DNA of 64,000 nt, taken from NCBI GenBank assembly GCA_943788875.1, contig CALSSA010000003.1:62001-126000 (forward strand). Direction: 5' to 3'. The first letter of the stretch is position 1; each line of letters starts with the position of its first letter. Positions 1 to 8,005 of the stretch are shown one piece after another. Made by a program: the position numbers and the translations under genes. The notes beneath the pieces were generated by a model, which made no database searches, was not told where the DNA came from, and was given only the letters and a program-made list of their open reading frames with translations. Source of the stretch: an uncultured Pseudomonadales bacterium. Its GTDB lineage: Bacteria; Pseudomonadota; Gammaproteobacteria; Pseudomonadales; Porticoccaceae.

Positions 1-899
1 ACTGATATACGAGCTTCATTCATCATATGGAACATATTGGCGAGGCCCTGATTTTCATTGCCAACCAGATAGCCAAGACAGTCTCCACCCTCACCAAAGT
101 TGAGCAAGGTGTTAGTGGCACCGCGACAACCCATTTTGTGGTTGAGGCCGGCCAGTGCAACATTGTTGCGGCCGCCGAGACTACCGTCATCATTGACTCT
201 CATCTTTGGCACCAGAAATAACGAGATACCTTTAACGCCAGCGGGGCCGCCGGGAACTTTAGCCAGCACCATATGGATAATATTGTCGCTCAAATCCTGC
301 TCGCCACCAGAGATCCACATCTTGGTGCCAGAAATCTTATAACTGCCATCTTCCAGGGGCTCGGCTTTGGTGGTGATATCTGCCAGAGATGAGCCAGCCT
401 GTGGCTCAGACAGACACATGGTGCCAAACCAGTCACCCTCGACCAATGGGCCCAGATATTTATCTTTAAGCTCGTCGGAACCACAGGCATTGAGCATATT
501 CGCCACGCCCTGGGTCAGGAAAAGGTAAATGTGTATGGGATTATTGGCACAGACAAACATGCCGTTCAATGCCTGGTCAACCATCCAGGGTAACTGCATG
601 CCACCAACATCTGCATCGTAACCAGAGGCACATAGACCAGCTTCTTTAAATGCAGCAATGGCCTGTTTTACTTCCGGGATGGTTTCAACCTGGCCATCAA
701 CAAACTGCGGCTCATTGGCATCCAGCTTGCCGGCACAGGGTAAAAACTCCTCTTCAGCAATCGACTGACAGAGATCAAACATGGCATCCAATGATTCCCG
801 ATCATAGTCCGCATAGCGGTCGGACTGCAGCAATTTATCCAGGCCCAGAGCCTCATAAAAGATAAAGTCCAAATCGCGACGATTAACAATCATTGACAT
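1..899 (-). CDS. Acyl-CoA dehydrogenase (3' end beyond window)
   Basis: This is the N-terminal ~300 residues of an acyl-CoA dehydrogenase, a FAD enzyme that introduces the alpha-beta double bond in fatty acyl-CoA oxidation. The frame opens with MSMIVNRRDLDFILYEALG and is open to the left edge. The family signature CLSEPQAGSSLADITT and the following KISGTKMWISGGE strand that frames the flavin are clear, and GGPAGVKGISLFLVPK follows. The long N-terminus before the dehydrogenase domain suggests the ~600-residue subfamily that carries an extra C-terminal domain. A second in-frame ATG at 893 is an alternative start. The neighbouring thiolase and CoA-transferase genes fit a beta-oxidation role. Substrate length cannot be read from the sequence. 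Confidence 0.93.
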   Translation of the reverse strand, partial: MSMIVNRRDLDFIFYEALGLDKLLQSDRYADYDRESLDAMFDLCQSIAEEEFLPCAGKLDANEPQFVDGQVETIPEVKQAIAAFKEAGLCASGYDADVGGMQLPWMVDQALNGMFVCANNPIHIYLFLTQGVANMLNACGSDELKDKYLGPLVEGDWFGTMCLSEPQAGSSLADITTKAEPLEDGSYKISGTKMWISGGEQDLSDNIIHMVLAKVPGGPAGVKGISLFLVPKMRVNDDGSLGGRNNVALAGLNHKMGCRGATNTLLNFGEGGDCLGYLVGNENQGLANMFHMMNEARIS

Positions 900-933
900 A
901 ATAAATCTCTCTCACTTAAAATTTTGACGGCAA

Positions 934-951
934 ATTATACAAGATTTGTAT
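934..951 (-). promoter_or_regulatory. Promoter -10 with overlapping palindrome before the acyl-CoA dehydrogenase
   Basis: On the minus strand a perfect TATAAT (934-939) lies about 35 nt before the acyl-CoA dehydrogenase start. It overlaps a perfect inverted repeat, ATACAA-GAT-TTGTAT (937-951). A good -35 box is not obvious, which would suit an activated or weak promoter. The overlap of dyad and -10 is the arrangement expected of a repressor operator, but no regulator is encoded next to it. Inference only. Confidence 0.45.
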
Positions 952-1021
952 GCCCTATTGCGCCAACCTGCGATTGGTCTGACTGATACCATAGATAAGC
1001 CATCCTGATTGATTAAGGTTG

Positions 1022-1037
1022 CTGATAACTTTATCAG
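1022..1037. repeat. Short perfect inverted repeat between two minus-strand genes
   Basis: CTGATAA-CT-TTATCAG is a perfect 7-bp dyad just downstream of the stop of the metal-dependent hydrolase gene (1058). There is no T-tract on the minus strand, so it is a weak terminator candidate at best. It could equally be an operator or an RNA stabiliser for the upstream transcript. Confidence 0.35.
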
Positions 1038-1057
1038 TCAGTGAAATCGAGAATAAG

Positions 1058-1888
1058 CTAGGACTGCTGTTGCAGTTCCCAGTTCTCAATTAGCTCCTGA
1101 GTATTATGGGCCCAGGGGTGAAAATCTTCGGCAAAGAAATCTTTGTAAGGCTGCCATGTTCCGCGCAGTACGCCCTGTTTGCCAAACAAAAATACAAAGC
1201 CTGATGCCCAGACCTTAGGGCTCCAAAGCACTCCATCACGACGCAATATATGGCGCACACCATGGAGAATATCCCAGGTCAGAAAAAACGTGCTGCGGCG
1301 CATAGCGGCCCGGCGCATTTTCTCTGTACCGCCAATAGCGCGATAGACATCAAAGGCCACAGCCTTATGTTCCATCTCTTCCACCGCATGCCATTTCCAT
1401 AGCTTGGCCATGGCCGGATGAGCACCTTTAAACAGGTCAGCCTCACCCAGAGCTCGCTCGGCCAGCACGGCGGTCAAGTGCTCCACTGCCACTGTGCCTG
1501 CGAGCTGCTCGCGAGCAGGAACATTCTTTTTAACCCAGGCCATGCGTCTGCGCAGCGGTTTTTCCAGAGTTTCTAAATCATAGCCACGCTGAGCGCAGAG
1601 CAATTCGTTGTAGCGCTGATGCTCACGCAAATGCACGGCTTCCTGACTATAAAAGTCCTTCATTTCCTGCTTTAACTTGGGATCAGTAATACGATCGCGA
1701 TAATGGCGTACCGAGTTAATAAAAAACTGCTCACCCATTGGAAAGGTAATCGACATGGCATTAAACCAAGCGGTGGCAAACTGATGATCATTCATCCAGT
1801 CACACTTGAGCGCATCAGCTAAATCCAACTGTGGATTGCGCTTGGTGATAGGCACATTTTCCGGTGTAAAAGACTGAGGCTGGCTCAT
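1058..1888 (-). CDS. PF10118-type metal-dependent hydrolase
   Basis: A 276-residue protein of the family annotated as 'predicted metal-dependent hydrolase' (PF10118), whose biochemical role is not established. The sequence shows a ferritin-like arrangement of acidic and histidine residues: FYSQEAVHLREHQRY around residue 80, AVEHLTAVLAERALG around 134, and WHAVEEMEHKAVAFDVY around 168. These are the expected metal ligands of a diiron-like four-helix bundle. There is no signal peptide. It lies 9 nt downstream of the thiolase gene on the same strand, so the two are probably co-transcribed, which links it to acyl-CoA or lipid metabolism. Family assignment is fairly sure; the reaction is unknown. 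Confidence 0.85.
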   Translation of the reverse strand: MSQPQSFTPENVPITKRNPQLDLADALKCDWMNDHQFATAWFNAMSITFPMGEQFFINSVRHYRDRITDPKLKQEMKDFYSQEAVHLREHQRYNELLCAQRGYDLETLEKPLRRRMAWVKKNVPAREQLAGTVAVEHLTAVLAERALGEADLFKGAHPAMAKLWKWHAVEEMEHKAVAFDVYRAIGGTEKMRRAAMRRSTFFLTWDILHGVRHILRRDGVLWSPKVWASGFVFLFGKQGVLRGTWQPYKDFFAEDFHPWAHNTQELIENWELQQQS

Positions 1889-1897
1889 AGCAGTAAC

Positions 1898-3133
1898 CTA
1901 CATTCGTTCAACAATAATCGCCGGGGCCATACCGCCGCCCGCACACATGGTAACCAGACCACGCTTGAGTCCGCGACGCTCTAACTCATCAACCATAGTG
2001 CCAATCAAAACAGAACCTGTGGCACCGATAGGATGACCCAGCGCCATCGCGCCGCCATTCACATTAACCGTATCTCGGTCCAGATCTAGGTCACGAATAA
2101 ATTTCTCCGCAACCACGGCAAAAGCTTCGTTAATTTCCCACAGATCAATATCGTCTTTGGTCAGACCCGCTTTTTCCAGCACACGCTTGGCTGAGGGGAC
2201 AGGTGCATTGAGCATCAGTGCCGGGCAGTCGCCCATATTGCCATAGGCAACCACTTTGGCACGAGGCTTCCAGCCCTGCTTGGTAGCATATTCAGGTGAG
2301 GCCAATAAAATCGCGGCGGCACCATCGACAACGCCAGATGAATTACCCGCATGGTGCACATGCTTAACATCCACCTCTGGGTATTTTACTGACATCAACT
2401 TGCCATAAGTTGTGCCCTCTTCATCGAGAGGAATATTGGTTAGCTTTTCAAAGGAAGGCTGGAGTTGACCCAGAGTTTCCATAGTGGTGCCTGGGCGGGG
2501 GAATTCATCTTTATCCAGCGCCAGACTGCCATCATCGTGATACACAGGCACCAGACTCTTATCGAAATAGCCGTTTTCTATGGCATGGGCAGCGCGCTGC
2601 TGGCTGACTTCAGCCAACTGATCTAGGGCTTCGCGAGGAATCCCTTCAATGGTTGCAATAGTGTCAGCACAGAGTCCTTGATGGGACTGACCATACATCT
2701 CGCGCAAATGAGTATTGCCTGAATCCACAAAGGGGTTTATTTCGCCAGCAAGACGACCATAGCCAGACATCATTTCACAGCCACCGGCAATCACCAGATC
2801 TTCCATGCCCGACATAATAGAGGCCGCGGCCATATTCACAGTGGTAATGCCAGAGCCGCAGAAGCGATCCAGAGTCACACCGCTGGAAGTCACATCATAG
2901 CCAGCATCCAGCGCTGACATGCGACCCATATCATTGCCGTTCTGTCCGCGCTGAACATTGCAGCCCCAGATAATATCGGCCACATCTGCAGTATTGATAT
3001 CGTTGCGCTCGGCCAGTGCTTTCAGCACTGTGGAACCCAGGCGCTGGGGGTGAATTTCTGTGAGGGCTCCGCGGCCTACTTTGCCGATACCACGGGGTGT
3101 GCGACAGGCGTCGATAATCCAAGCTTCAGTCAT
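1898..3133 (-). CDS. Acetyl-CoA acyltransferase (thiolase)
   Basis: A thiolase of 411 residues, which cleaves 3-ketoacyl-CoA with CoA or runs the reverse Claisen condensation. The nucleophilic cysteine is C92 in DRFCGSGITTV. The conserved GNSSGVVDGAA loop, GHPIGATGS near the C-terminus, and the second catalytic cysteine in CAGGGMAPA are all present, so the enzyme should be active. The start at 3133 gives MTEAWIIDACRTPRG, the normal family N-terminus; an upstream frame to 3247 adds 38 residues unlike any thiolase. It probably forms a transcription unit with the PF10118 gene and the acyl-CoA dehydrogenase. Whether it is degradative or biosynthetic is not resolved. Confidence 0.95.
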   Translation of the reverse strand: MTEAWIIDACRTPRGIGKVGRGALTEIHPQRLGSTVLKALAERNDINTADVADIIWGCNVQRGQNGNDMGRMSALDAGYDVTSSGVTLDRFCGSGITTVNMAAASIMSGMEDLVIAGGCEMMSGYGRLAGEINPFVDSGNTHLREMYGQSHQGLCADTIATIEGIPREALDQLAEVSQQRAAHAIENGYFDKSLVPVYHDDGSLALDKDEFPRPGTTMETLGQLQPSFEKLTNIPLDEEGTTYGKLMSVKYPEVDVKHVHHAGNSSGVVDGAAAILLASPEYATKQGWKPRAKVVAYGNMGDCPALMLNAPVPSAKRVLEKAGLTKDDIDLWEINEAFAVVAEKFIRDLDLDRDTVNVNGGAMALGHPIGATGSVLIGTMVDELERRGLKRGLVTMCAGGGMAPAIIVERM

Positions 3134-3352
3134 AATAAATACCTTTATTGAAAAGCCCCATGCAGCTTTAGCAGCGTTTTGAGCACTTTTATTTTTTTCA
3201 TTATTTTTATCACCATGCACTTTATTAACAGCACGGCAACTATTCAAGCCTAGTTATGACCAGTGGTTCAGGAACTCAGCGCCAATTAACAGGCAACAAA
3301 AAGATATTCCAAGCGTATTCCGCTAAACTTGACTCAGTTCCGGAGCACTATA

Positions 3353-4417
3353 ATGATAAAAAAAAAATCCTCACATCGATTTATTGCCGTCGGTCTGATT
3401 TTTCTTTTGGGCCTTGCCATGCAGGTTAAAGGCGAAACAGAACGCAGTTTTGCCCCAGCCAAGCAAGATGACAAGGGCCGCTATACCAATATTGATGAGA
3501 ACCTCCCGGGAGTTTCGATCAAGGTGACGGCACCATTTTTTGCCCGCCGCGTCCTCACTGCCTTTAAAAGTCGCGACGGCGCGCCCCAGCGCACTGTCAA
3601 CGACGGTGTGTTTCTGCGAGAAAATGCCAAACACAGCGAGCCCACAGTCACCTGGGTAGGCCATGCGACATTATTGGTGCAGATGGAGCATCTGACTTTT
3701 CTGACTGATCCCATCTGGTCAAACCGACCTAGCCCAGTGCCCTTTACCGGCCCCAATCGCTATGTAAAACCCGGTATTGCCATCGCAGACCTGCCCCCTA
3801 TCGACTTTGTAATGATCTCTCACAATCATTATGACCATTTGGATGTGCCCACATTGCGCAAGCTGGCCAAACGCAGCCCGGACACTATCTTTTTTGTGCC
3901 TGTGGGCAATGGCAAGCTACTGCGCAAAAAAGGTATCGAGCAGGTTCGAGAGCTGGACTGGGGTGAGACAGCCAGTATCAAAGGCGCAACCATCCACTGC
4001 CTGCCAACCCAGCACTGGAGCAAGCGCAGCCTGACAGATACCAGAAAAGCACTCTGGTCTTCTTGGGCGGTAACCGGCCCCCAGCGCCGCTTTTACTTTG
4101 CCGGAGACACGGGTTATTTTGACGGTTTTAAGGAGATTGGGGAGAAACTGGGGCCTTTCGATTTAGCCGCTGTACCCATTGGCGCCTACGAGCCCAATGC
4201 CATGATGAAGGTTTCCCACATGAATCCAGAGGAAGCAGTGCAGGCAGCGGTGGATATAAAAGCTGAACGGGCTGTGGCCATACATTTTGGTACCTTTAAC
4301 CTCTCGGATGAGCCTCTTACTGAACCGCCCCTAAGATTTAAAGCCGCCGCTGAAGATAGCAGATTAGGTGCCGACAATAGCTGGGTTTTAGATATTGGCG
4401 AAACCCGGCGATTTTAG
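3353..4417 (+). CDS. Secreted MBL-fold hydrolase, NAPE-PLD/UlaG-like
   Basis: A 354-residue metallo-beta-lactamase-fold enzyme resembling N-acyl-phosphatidylethanolamine phospholipase D and UlaG-type lactonases. The zinc motif HNHYDH sits at residues 157-162. Further ligand motifs are TQHWSKRS, AGDTGYFDGF and a late histidine in VAIHFGTFNL. The ATG at 3353 is preceded by a GGAG ribosome site and begins a signal peptide (KKK, then FIAVGLIFLLGLAMQVKG), so the mature protein is probably periplasmic. A TTG 24 nt upstream is a less likely start. It is divergent from the thiolase and followed by a DUF1993 gene. The substrate is unknown; phospholipid or N-acyl lipid hydrolysis is inferred from the family only. 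Confidence 0.88.
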   Translation: MIKKKSSHRFIAVGLIFLLGLAMQVKGETERSFAPAKQDDKGRYTNIDENLPGVSIKVTAPFFARRVLTAFKSRDGAPQRTVNDGVFLRENAKHSEPTVTWVGHATLLVQMEHLTFLTDPIWSNRPSPVPFTGPNRYVKPGIAIADLPPIDFVMISHNHYDHLDVPTLRKLAKRSPDTIFFVPVGNGKLLRKKGIEQVRELDWGETASIKGATIHCLPTQHWSKRSLTDTRKALWSSWAVTGPQRRFYFAGDTGYFDGFKEIGEKLGPFDLAAVPIGAYEPNAMMKVSHMNPEEAVQAAVDIKAERAVAIHFGTFNLSDEPLTEPPLRFKAAAEDSRLGADNSWVLDIGETRRF

Positions 4418-4459
4418 TTACCAATCTTTAGTTGAACCATTTAAGCAAGGAAAATACCC

Positions 4460-4990
4460 ATGTCAGTGACCCTATATCAATTTTCAATTCCAGTTTTTGT
4501 TCGCCATCTGGATAATCTCTCAGGACTGCTGGCAACCGGCTTGAGCCACGCCCATGATCAAGAGATCGACGAAGCAGTATTAACCAACGCCCGGCTGTTC
4601 CCCAATATGCATCCACTGGTAAAGCAGGTGCAGATCGCCTGCGATATGGTAAAGCGCGGCGGCGCTAGACTGGCTGGTGTTGACGCTGGTAACGATGAGG
4701 ATACAGAGGTTAGTTTTGCCGAACTGCAAAACAGAATAGCAACCACCAAAGCATTTTTGCTCAGCCTGCCAGAAGAGGCTATTAACGGCGCCGGGGACAA
4801 GACCATTGTCATGCCCGCCGGGCCCTATGAACTGACTTTTACAGGCACCGAATATTTAAATTTTTGGGTGCTGCCCAATATGTATTTTCATATCACCACG
4901 GCTTACAATATCCTGCGCCACAATGGTGTCTCCATAGGCAAAATTGATTACCTTGGGGTGGGCTCATTTATCACCAAAGGGCCTGAATAA
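4460..4990 (+). CDS. DUF1993 family protein
   Basis: A 176-residue protein of the DUF1993 family, which belongs to the DinB/YfiT-like four-helix superfamily but has no established function. It opens with MSVTLYQFSIPVFVRHLDNL and contains the family-typical ARLFPNMHPLVKQVQIACDM segment and a C-terminal LNFWVLPNMYFHITTAYNILRH helix with a histidine. There is no signal peptide. It starts 42 nt after the MBL-fold gene, behind a clear AAGGAA ribosome site, so co-transcription is likely. Confidence 0.85.
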   Translation: MSVTLYQFSIPVFVRHLDNLSGLLATGLSHAHDQEIDEAVLTNARLFPNMHPLVKQVQIACDMVKRGGARLAGVDAGNDEDTEVSFAELQNRIATTKAFLLSLPEEAINGAGDKTIVMPAGPYELTFTGTEYLNFWVLPNMYFHITTAYNILRHNGVSIGKIDYLGVGSFITKGPE

Positions 4991-5019
4991 GGGCGCTTGA
5001 GACCTTTGGCCCGGCTTAA

Positions 5020-6915
5020 CTAGGCTGCGTGCACTGCTCGCAGTAGCCGGCCCATAGGCTTCTCGCCCAGATCAGCGGCAAACTGAGTATTTTCCCATGC
5101 ACTGTGGCCGCCAATCATAACCAGTTCAACCACGCCGTCTGATCGATTAACCAACTGCTCATGGCTAAATTCTTCTCGGTGAATACGCTCGGCACTGTTC
5201 TCGCCATCATATTCAGCAAGCTTCTTAGGATCGATCAAAATCAGGTCTGCGACGTCACCTTCATCAATGGTGCCGCCCTCAACGCCAAACACATCGGCCG
5301 CATCTTTAGTCAGGCGCTTAACCATATAGCTGACATCCTGATCACCCCCCTGAGCGGCCAGCTTGAGGCTGCGCAAGTTAACATCATAAAATGCCATATT
5401 GGTCAGATGGGCGCCGCTGTCATTAAAGCCTGGTAATAGCAGCGGGTTCATTAGCAGCTCGCGCACAGTCTCCAGATCGCGGTTGGCGGTGATGGTGCTC
5501 CAGGTCAATTCACTATCAAAGGAGCGCAGCATCTGCAGCATAAAGTCCCCTTCGTCTTCAACCCAGGCAAAATCTGCCTGCACTACTGTAAGTTCGTCAT
5601 CATTGACATCAGTCAGCTGCTGACCTGCATTAATAGCATTTACGCGATCAAAGACTGCCTGAAAATCCATGCCCTGCCAGCTGGTTTGCGGGCAGCGCTC
5701 CAAATACATCTCAGCAAGAGTACGGTGAAAGGCATAGTCCTCCAGATTAATTTTTCGCTTTAGTCGGGCAAGACTCCAACCCTGCTTGCCTTTCATCCAC
5801 ATGGCTTTAAAGGCCTTGGCATAATCTGCGTCGTTGAGAATAGCCTGACGACCCTCCCGATCATCTAGATCCGTCTCATTGAGACGGCGCAGTTCGGGGA
5901 TTTCTTCGGCCAGTGGCGTCACCGCGCCATCACCCCAAGTCTTAAATGGAGCGCCCAGCGCCTGCATATGGAAGTCTCCCTTGACCAGCCAGGAGTTGAG
6001 CATGCGTGCCAATATCTTAGTCAACCGAGCTAGTCGCCAGTTATTGGAAATATCCAACGCGGCTACTACTGTAGTGCGCAAGGGCTTGCCATAGAGGCGG
6101 CCACTGGTGAGCAAGAAGGTTTTTAATGTGCCAATGACACTGTCTTTTGGCGGTGTAGCCTGCCACAGAGCACCCTGCTCTCGCACCACCCCAGCCAGCG
6201 CTTTTAGCTCGGGGAATTTGGAAAACTGCGTGGGAATCGTTTTTTCACAATGGGGCTGAGCCGCCAGATAGTGAAATGGCAGTGCATCGGTCGAAAACCC
6301 CGCATAGCCCTGCTGCAAACCCTCGCGCAGTGAATCTTTCATCTGCTCCAGCTCATCGCTGGTGGGGTCGCGGGTAATGCTGTTTTCAAAACCCATTTTC
6401 TCGATGCGCAGCATCGAGTGAGGAAATAGCGCCACCACATTGGGGCCCAGATTAAGCTTTTCCAGATGGTCAAGGTAGTCGCCGGGGTTTTCCCAGCTGA
6501 CATTATCCGCACAGTGACGCAGGACATGCTTAGGAATATTTTCGACCCGGGCATAACAGCTTACGATGGGGTCATTGGTGCCATCGCGCTGGGCGCCAAA
6601 GGCCAGCCCCAGACTGCAGTTGGCAATTACCACCGATGTGGTGCCGTGGCGAGTGGACTCGGGTAAACCGGGAGCCACTTCCAGTTCTAAATCATAATGT
6701 GTGTGGATATCAAATAGACCAGGCATCAGCCACAGACCTTCGGCATCAATCACCCGGCCAGCCTGGCGGGCATCTAACTGTTGTCCGCGCGCCACAATAC
6801 GGCCATCGGCTATGGCAACATCTTCAATAACAGGCTGTTCGCCCCTATTAAAAACTTTGGCATTTTTGATCAATGTATCGAAGTGTAAGTTATCGAACGG
6901 TTGAGACTGAGCCAT
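5020..6915 (-). CDS. N-acyl-D-amino-acid deacylase-type amidohydrolase
   Basis: A 631-residue amidohydrolase-superfamily enzyme of the D-aminoacylase/urease-like (Amidohydro_3) branch, predicted to hydrolyse an N-acyl or cyclic amide bond. The metal motif is H71-T-H73 in LFDIHTHYD. The bridging cysteine typical of D-aminoacylases is C100 in VIANCSLG, and the catalytic aspartate region appears as FNDSGAHLTNMAF near the C-terminus. The composite N- and C-terminal beta-sandwich is intact (IEDVAIADGRIVA; GDVADLILIDP). It is longer than classical D-aminoacylases (~480 residues) because of an insertion in the middle third. It is divergent from the MEST-like hydrolase gene. The true substrate is unknown. 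Confidence 0.88.
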   Translation of the reverse strand: MAQSQPFDNLHFDTLIKNAKVFNRGEQPVIEDVAIADGRIVARGQQLDARQAGRVIDAEGLWLMPGLFDIHTHYDLELEVAPGLPESTRHGTTSVVIANCSLGLAFGAQRDGTNDPIVSCYARVENIPKHVLRHCADNVSWENPGDYLDHLEKLNLGPNVVALFPHSMLRIEKMGFENSITRDPTSDELEQMKDSLREGLQQGYAGFSTDALPFHYLAAQPHCEKTIPTQFSKFPELKALAGVVREQGALWQATPPKDSVIGTLKTFLLTSGRLYGKPLRTTVVAALDISNNWRLARLTKILARMLNSWLVKGDFHMQALGAPFKTWGDGAVTPLAEEIPELRRLNETDLDDREGRQAILNDADYAKAFKAMWMKGKQGWSLARLKRKINLEDYAFHRTLAEMYLERCPQTSWQGMDFQAVFDRVNAINAGQQLTDVNDDELTVVQADFAWVEDEGDFMLQMLRSFDSELTWSTITANRDLETVRELLMNPLLLPGFNDSGAHLTNMAFYDVNLRSLKLAAQGGDQDVSYMVKRLTKDAADVFGVEGGTIDEGDVADLILIDPKKLAEYDGENSAERIHREEFSHEQLVNRSDGVVELVMIGGHSAWENTQFAADLGEKPMGRLLRAVHAA

Positions 6916-6979
6916 GATACTTCTCTTATGAGTTGTTATTTTTATATACGCAGCGGATTAAAAAACTGACGACCACCCC

Positions 6980-7008
6980 TTGACGAAAGTATTGCACCAA
7001 GATTAATT
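6980..7008 (+). promoter_or_regulatory. Candidate sigma-70 promoter for the MEST-like/PhyH pair
   Basis: TTGACG (6980-6985), a 17-nt spacer and TTAATT (7003-7008) make a reasonable sigma-70 promoter in the divergent gap. Transcription would begin near 7015, which favours the downstream ATG at 7088 over the ATG at 7025 as the translation start of the hydrolase. Confidence 0.45.
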
Positions 7009-7087
7009 GCACTCAAGACTGTAAATGGACTCATGGGTCGTTTTAAGCCAATATAAAGGATCTCCATTTTATAAAAACAAAACAATT

Positions 7088-8005
7088 ATGGAATCAACTA
7101 CCGGCAAATTCTGCCTCAAGCCTGAACTGTGGCGCACTCAGGGTGAATATCGATTACTGCTAGGGCATCAGATTTTCTGTGTTGATAGCGCCCACAGCCA
7201 GCAATTCAGCCCTAAAACACCCACAATATTACTGCTCCATGGCTTTCCCACCTCCAGCTGGGACTGGCAGCCAATATGGGACGGTCTGGCAAAAGATTAC
7301 CGGGTGATCGCACTGGATATGCTGGGCTTTGGCTTTTCCGATAAGCCCAATAACCGCAACTACAGCATTCATGGTCAGGCCGATATTGTCGAGGCTCTGG
7401 TTGCGGACACAGGACTTGAGAGTTTCCACGTTTTGGCCCATGACTACGGCGATACAGTGGCTCAGGAGCTTTTGGCGCGACAGATTGATGGTAGTGGTGG
7501 CGGGCAGTGGCTGTCCTGTTGCTTTCTTAATGGCGGCCTATTTCCCGAAACCCACAGGGCGCTTTTGACCCAAAGACTATTATTAAGTCCTATAGGTAGT
7601 CTGCTAAACAACTTCACCGGTTACAGCAAATTTTGCCGCAACTTTAGCTCGGTATTTGGCGAAGACAGCAAGCCCACCGAACTGGAGCTACAGTATTTCT
7701 GGCAGCTAATTAACTTTAATAATGGCAAACATATTTTTCATAATTTGATTACCTATATGCGCGATCGCATCCAGCACCGGGCGCGCTGGGTTTCGGCACT
7801 GCAGACATCCAACATTCCTCTGGCTCTGATCAATGGCTCGGTGGATCCGGTTTCCGGCAACCATATGGTCGCTCGCTATAAACAGCTAAATTGCCGATTG
7901 GACTATTGCGCCGAGCTGCCAACTATCGGTCATTACCCTCAGGTAGAAGCACCTGATGAAGTGCTGACCCATTATCAGACATTCCTTCGCGGAGATAATC
8001 ATTGA
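7088..8005 (+). CDS. Alpha/beta hydrolase resembling animal MEST/PEG1
   Basis: A 305-residue alpha/beta-fold hydrolase of the epoxide hydrolase/haloalkane dehalogenase class. The oxyanion motif HGFPTSSWDW is at residues 51-60. The nucleophile elbow is AHDYGDTVAQELL with D119, so the nucleophile is aspartate. The acid is probably D253 (NGSVDPV) and the base H282 (GHYPQVEAP). The blocks LGFGFSDKP, HDYGDTVAQELL and NGGLFPETHR closely match the vertebrate MEST (PEG1) protein as I remember it, which is much more specific than generic hydrolase similarity. A tyrosine follows the nucleophile where dehalogenases have a halide-binding tryptophan, arguing against dehalogenation. It overlaps the downstream phyH start, so the two are translationally coupled. 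The start could be 7025 instead. Confidence 0.88.
   Translation: MESTTGKFCLKPELWRTQGEYRLLLGHQIFCVDSAHSQQFSPKTPTILLLHGFPTSSWDWQPIWDGLAKDYRVIALDMLGFGFSDKPNNRNYSIHGQADIVEALVADTGLESFHVLAHDYGDTVAQELLARQIDGSGGGQWLSCCFLNGGLFPETHRALLTQRLLLSPIGSLLNNFTGYSKFCRNFSSVFGEDSKPTELELQYFWQLINFNNGKHIFHNLITYMRDRIQHRARWVSALQTSNIPLALINGSVDPVSGNHMVARYKQLNCRLDYCAELPTIGHYPQVEAPDEVLTHYQTFLRGDNH

Noticed and set aside
7025-7087. Longer N-terminus for the MEST-like hydrolase
   Set aside because: No good ribosome site, no similarity in the extra 21 residues, and the likely promoter places the transcript start close to this ATG. Not excluded.
7088-8005. Calling the MEST-like protein a haloalkane dehalogenase that feeds the halohydrin dehalogenase
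   Set aside because: The residue after the nucleophile is tyrosine, not the halide-binding tryptophan, and the genes are 20 kb apart.
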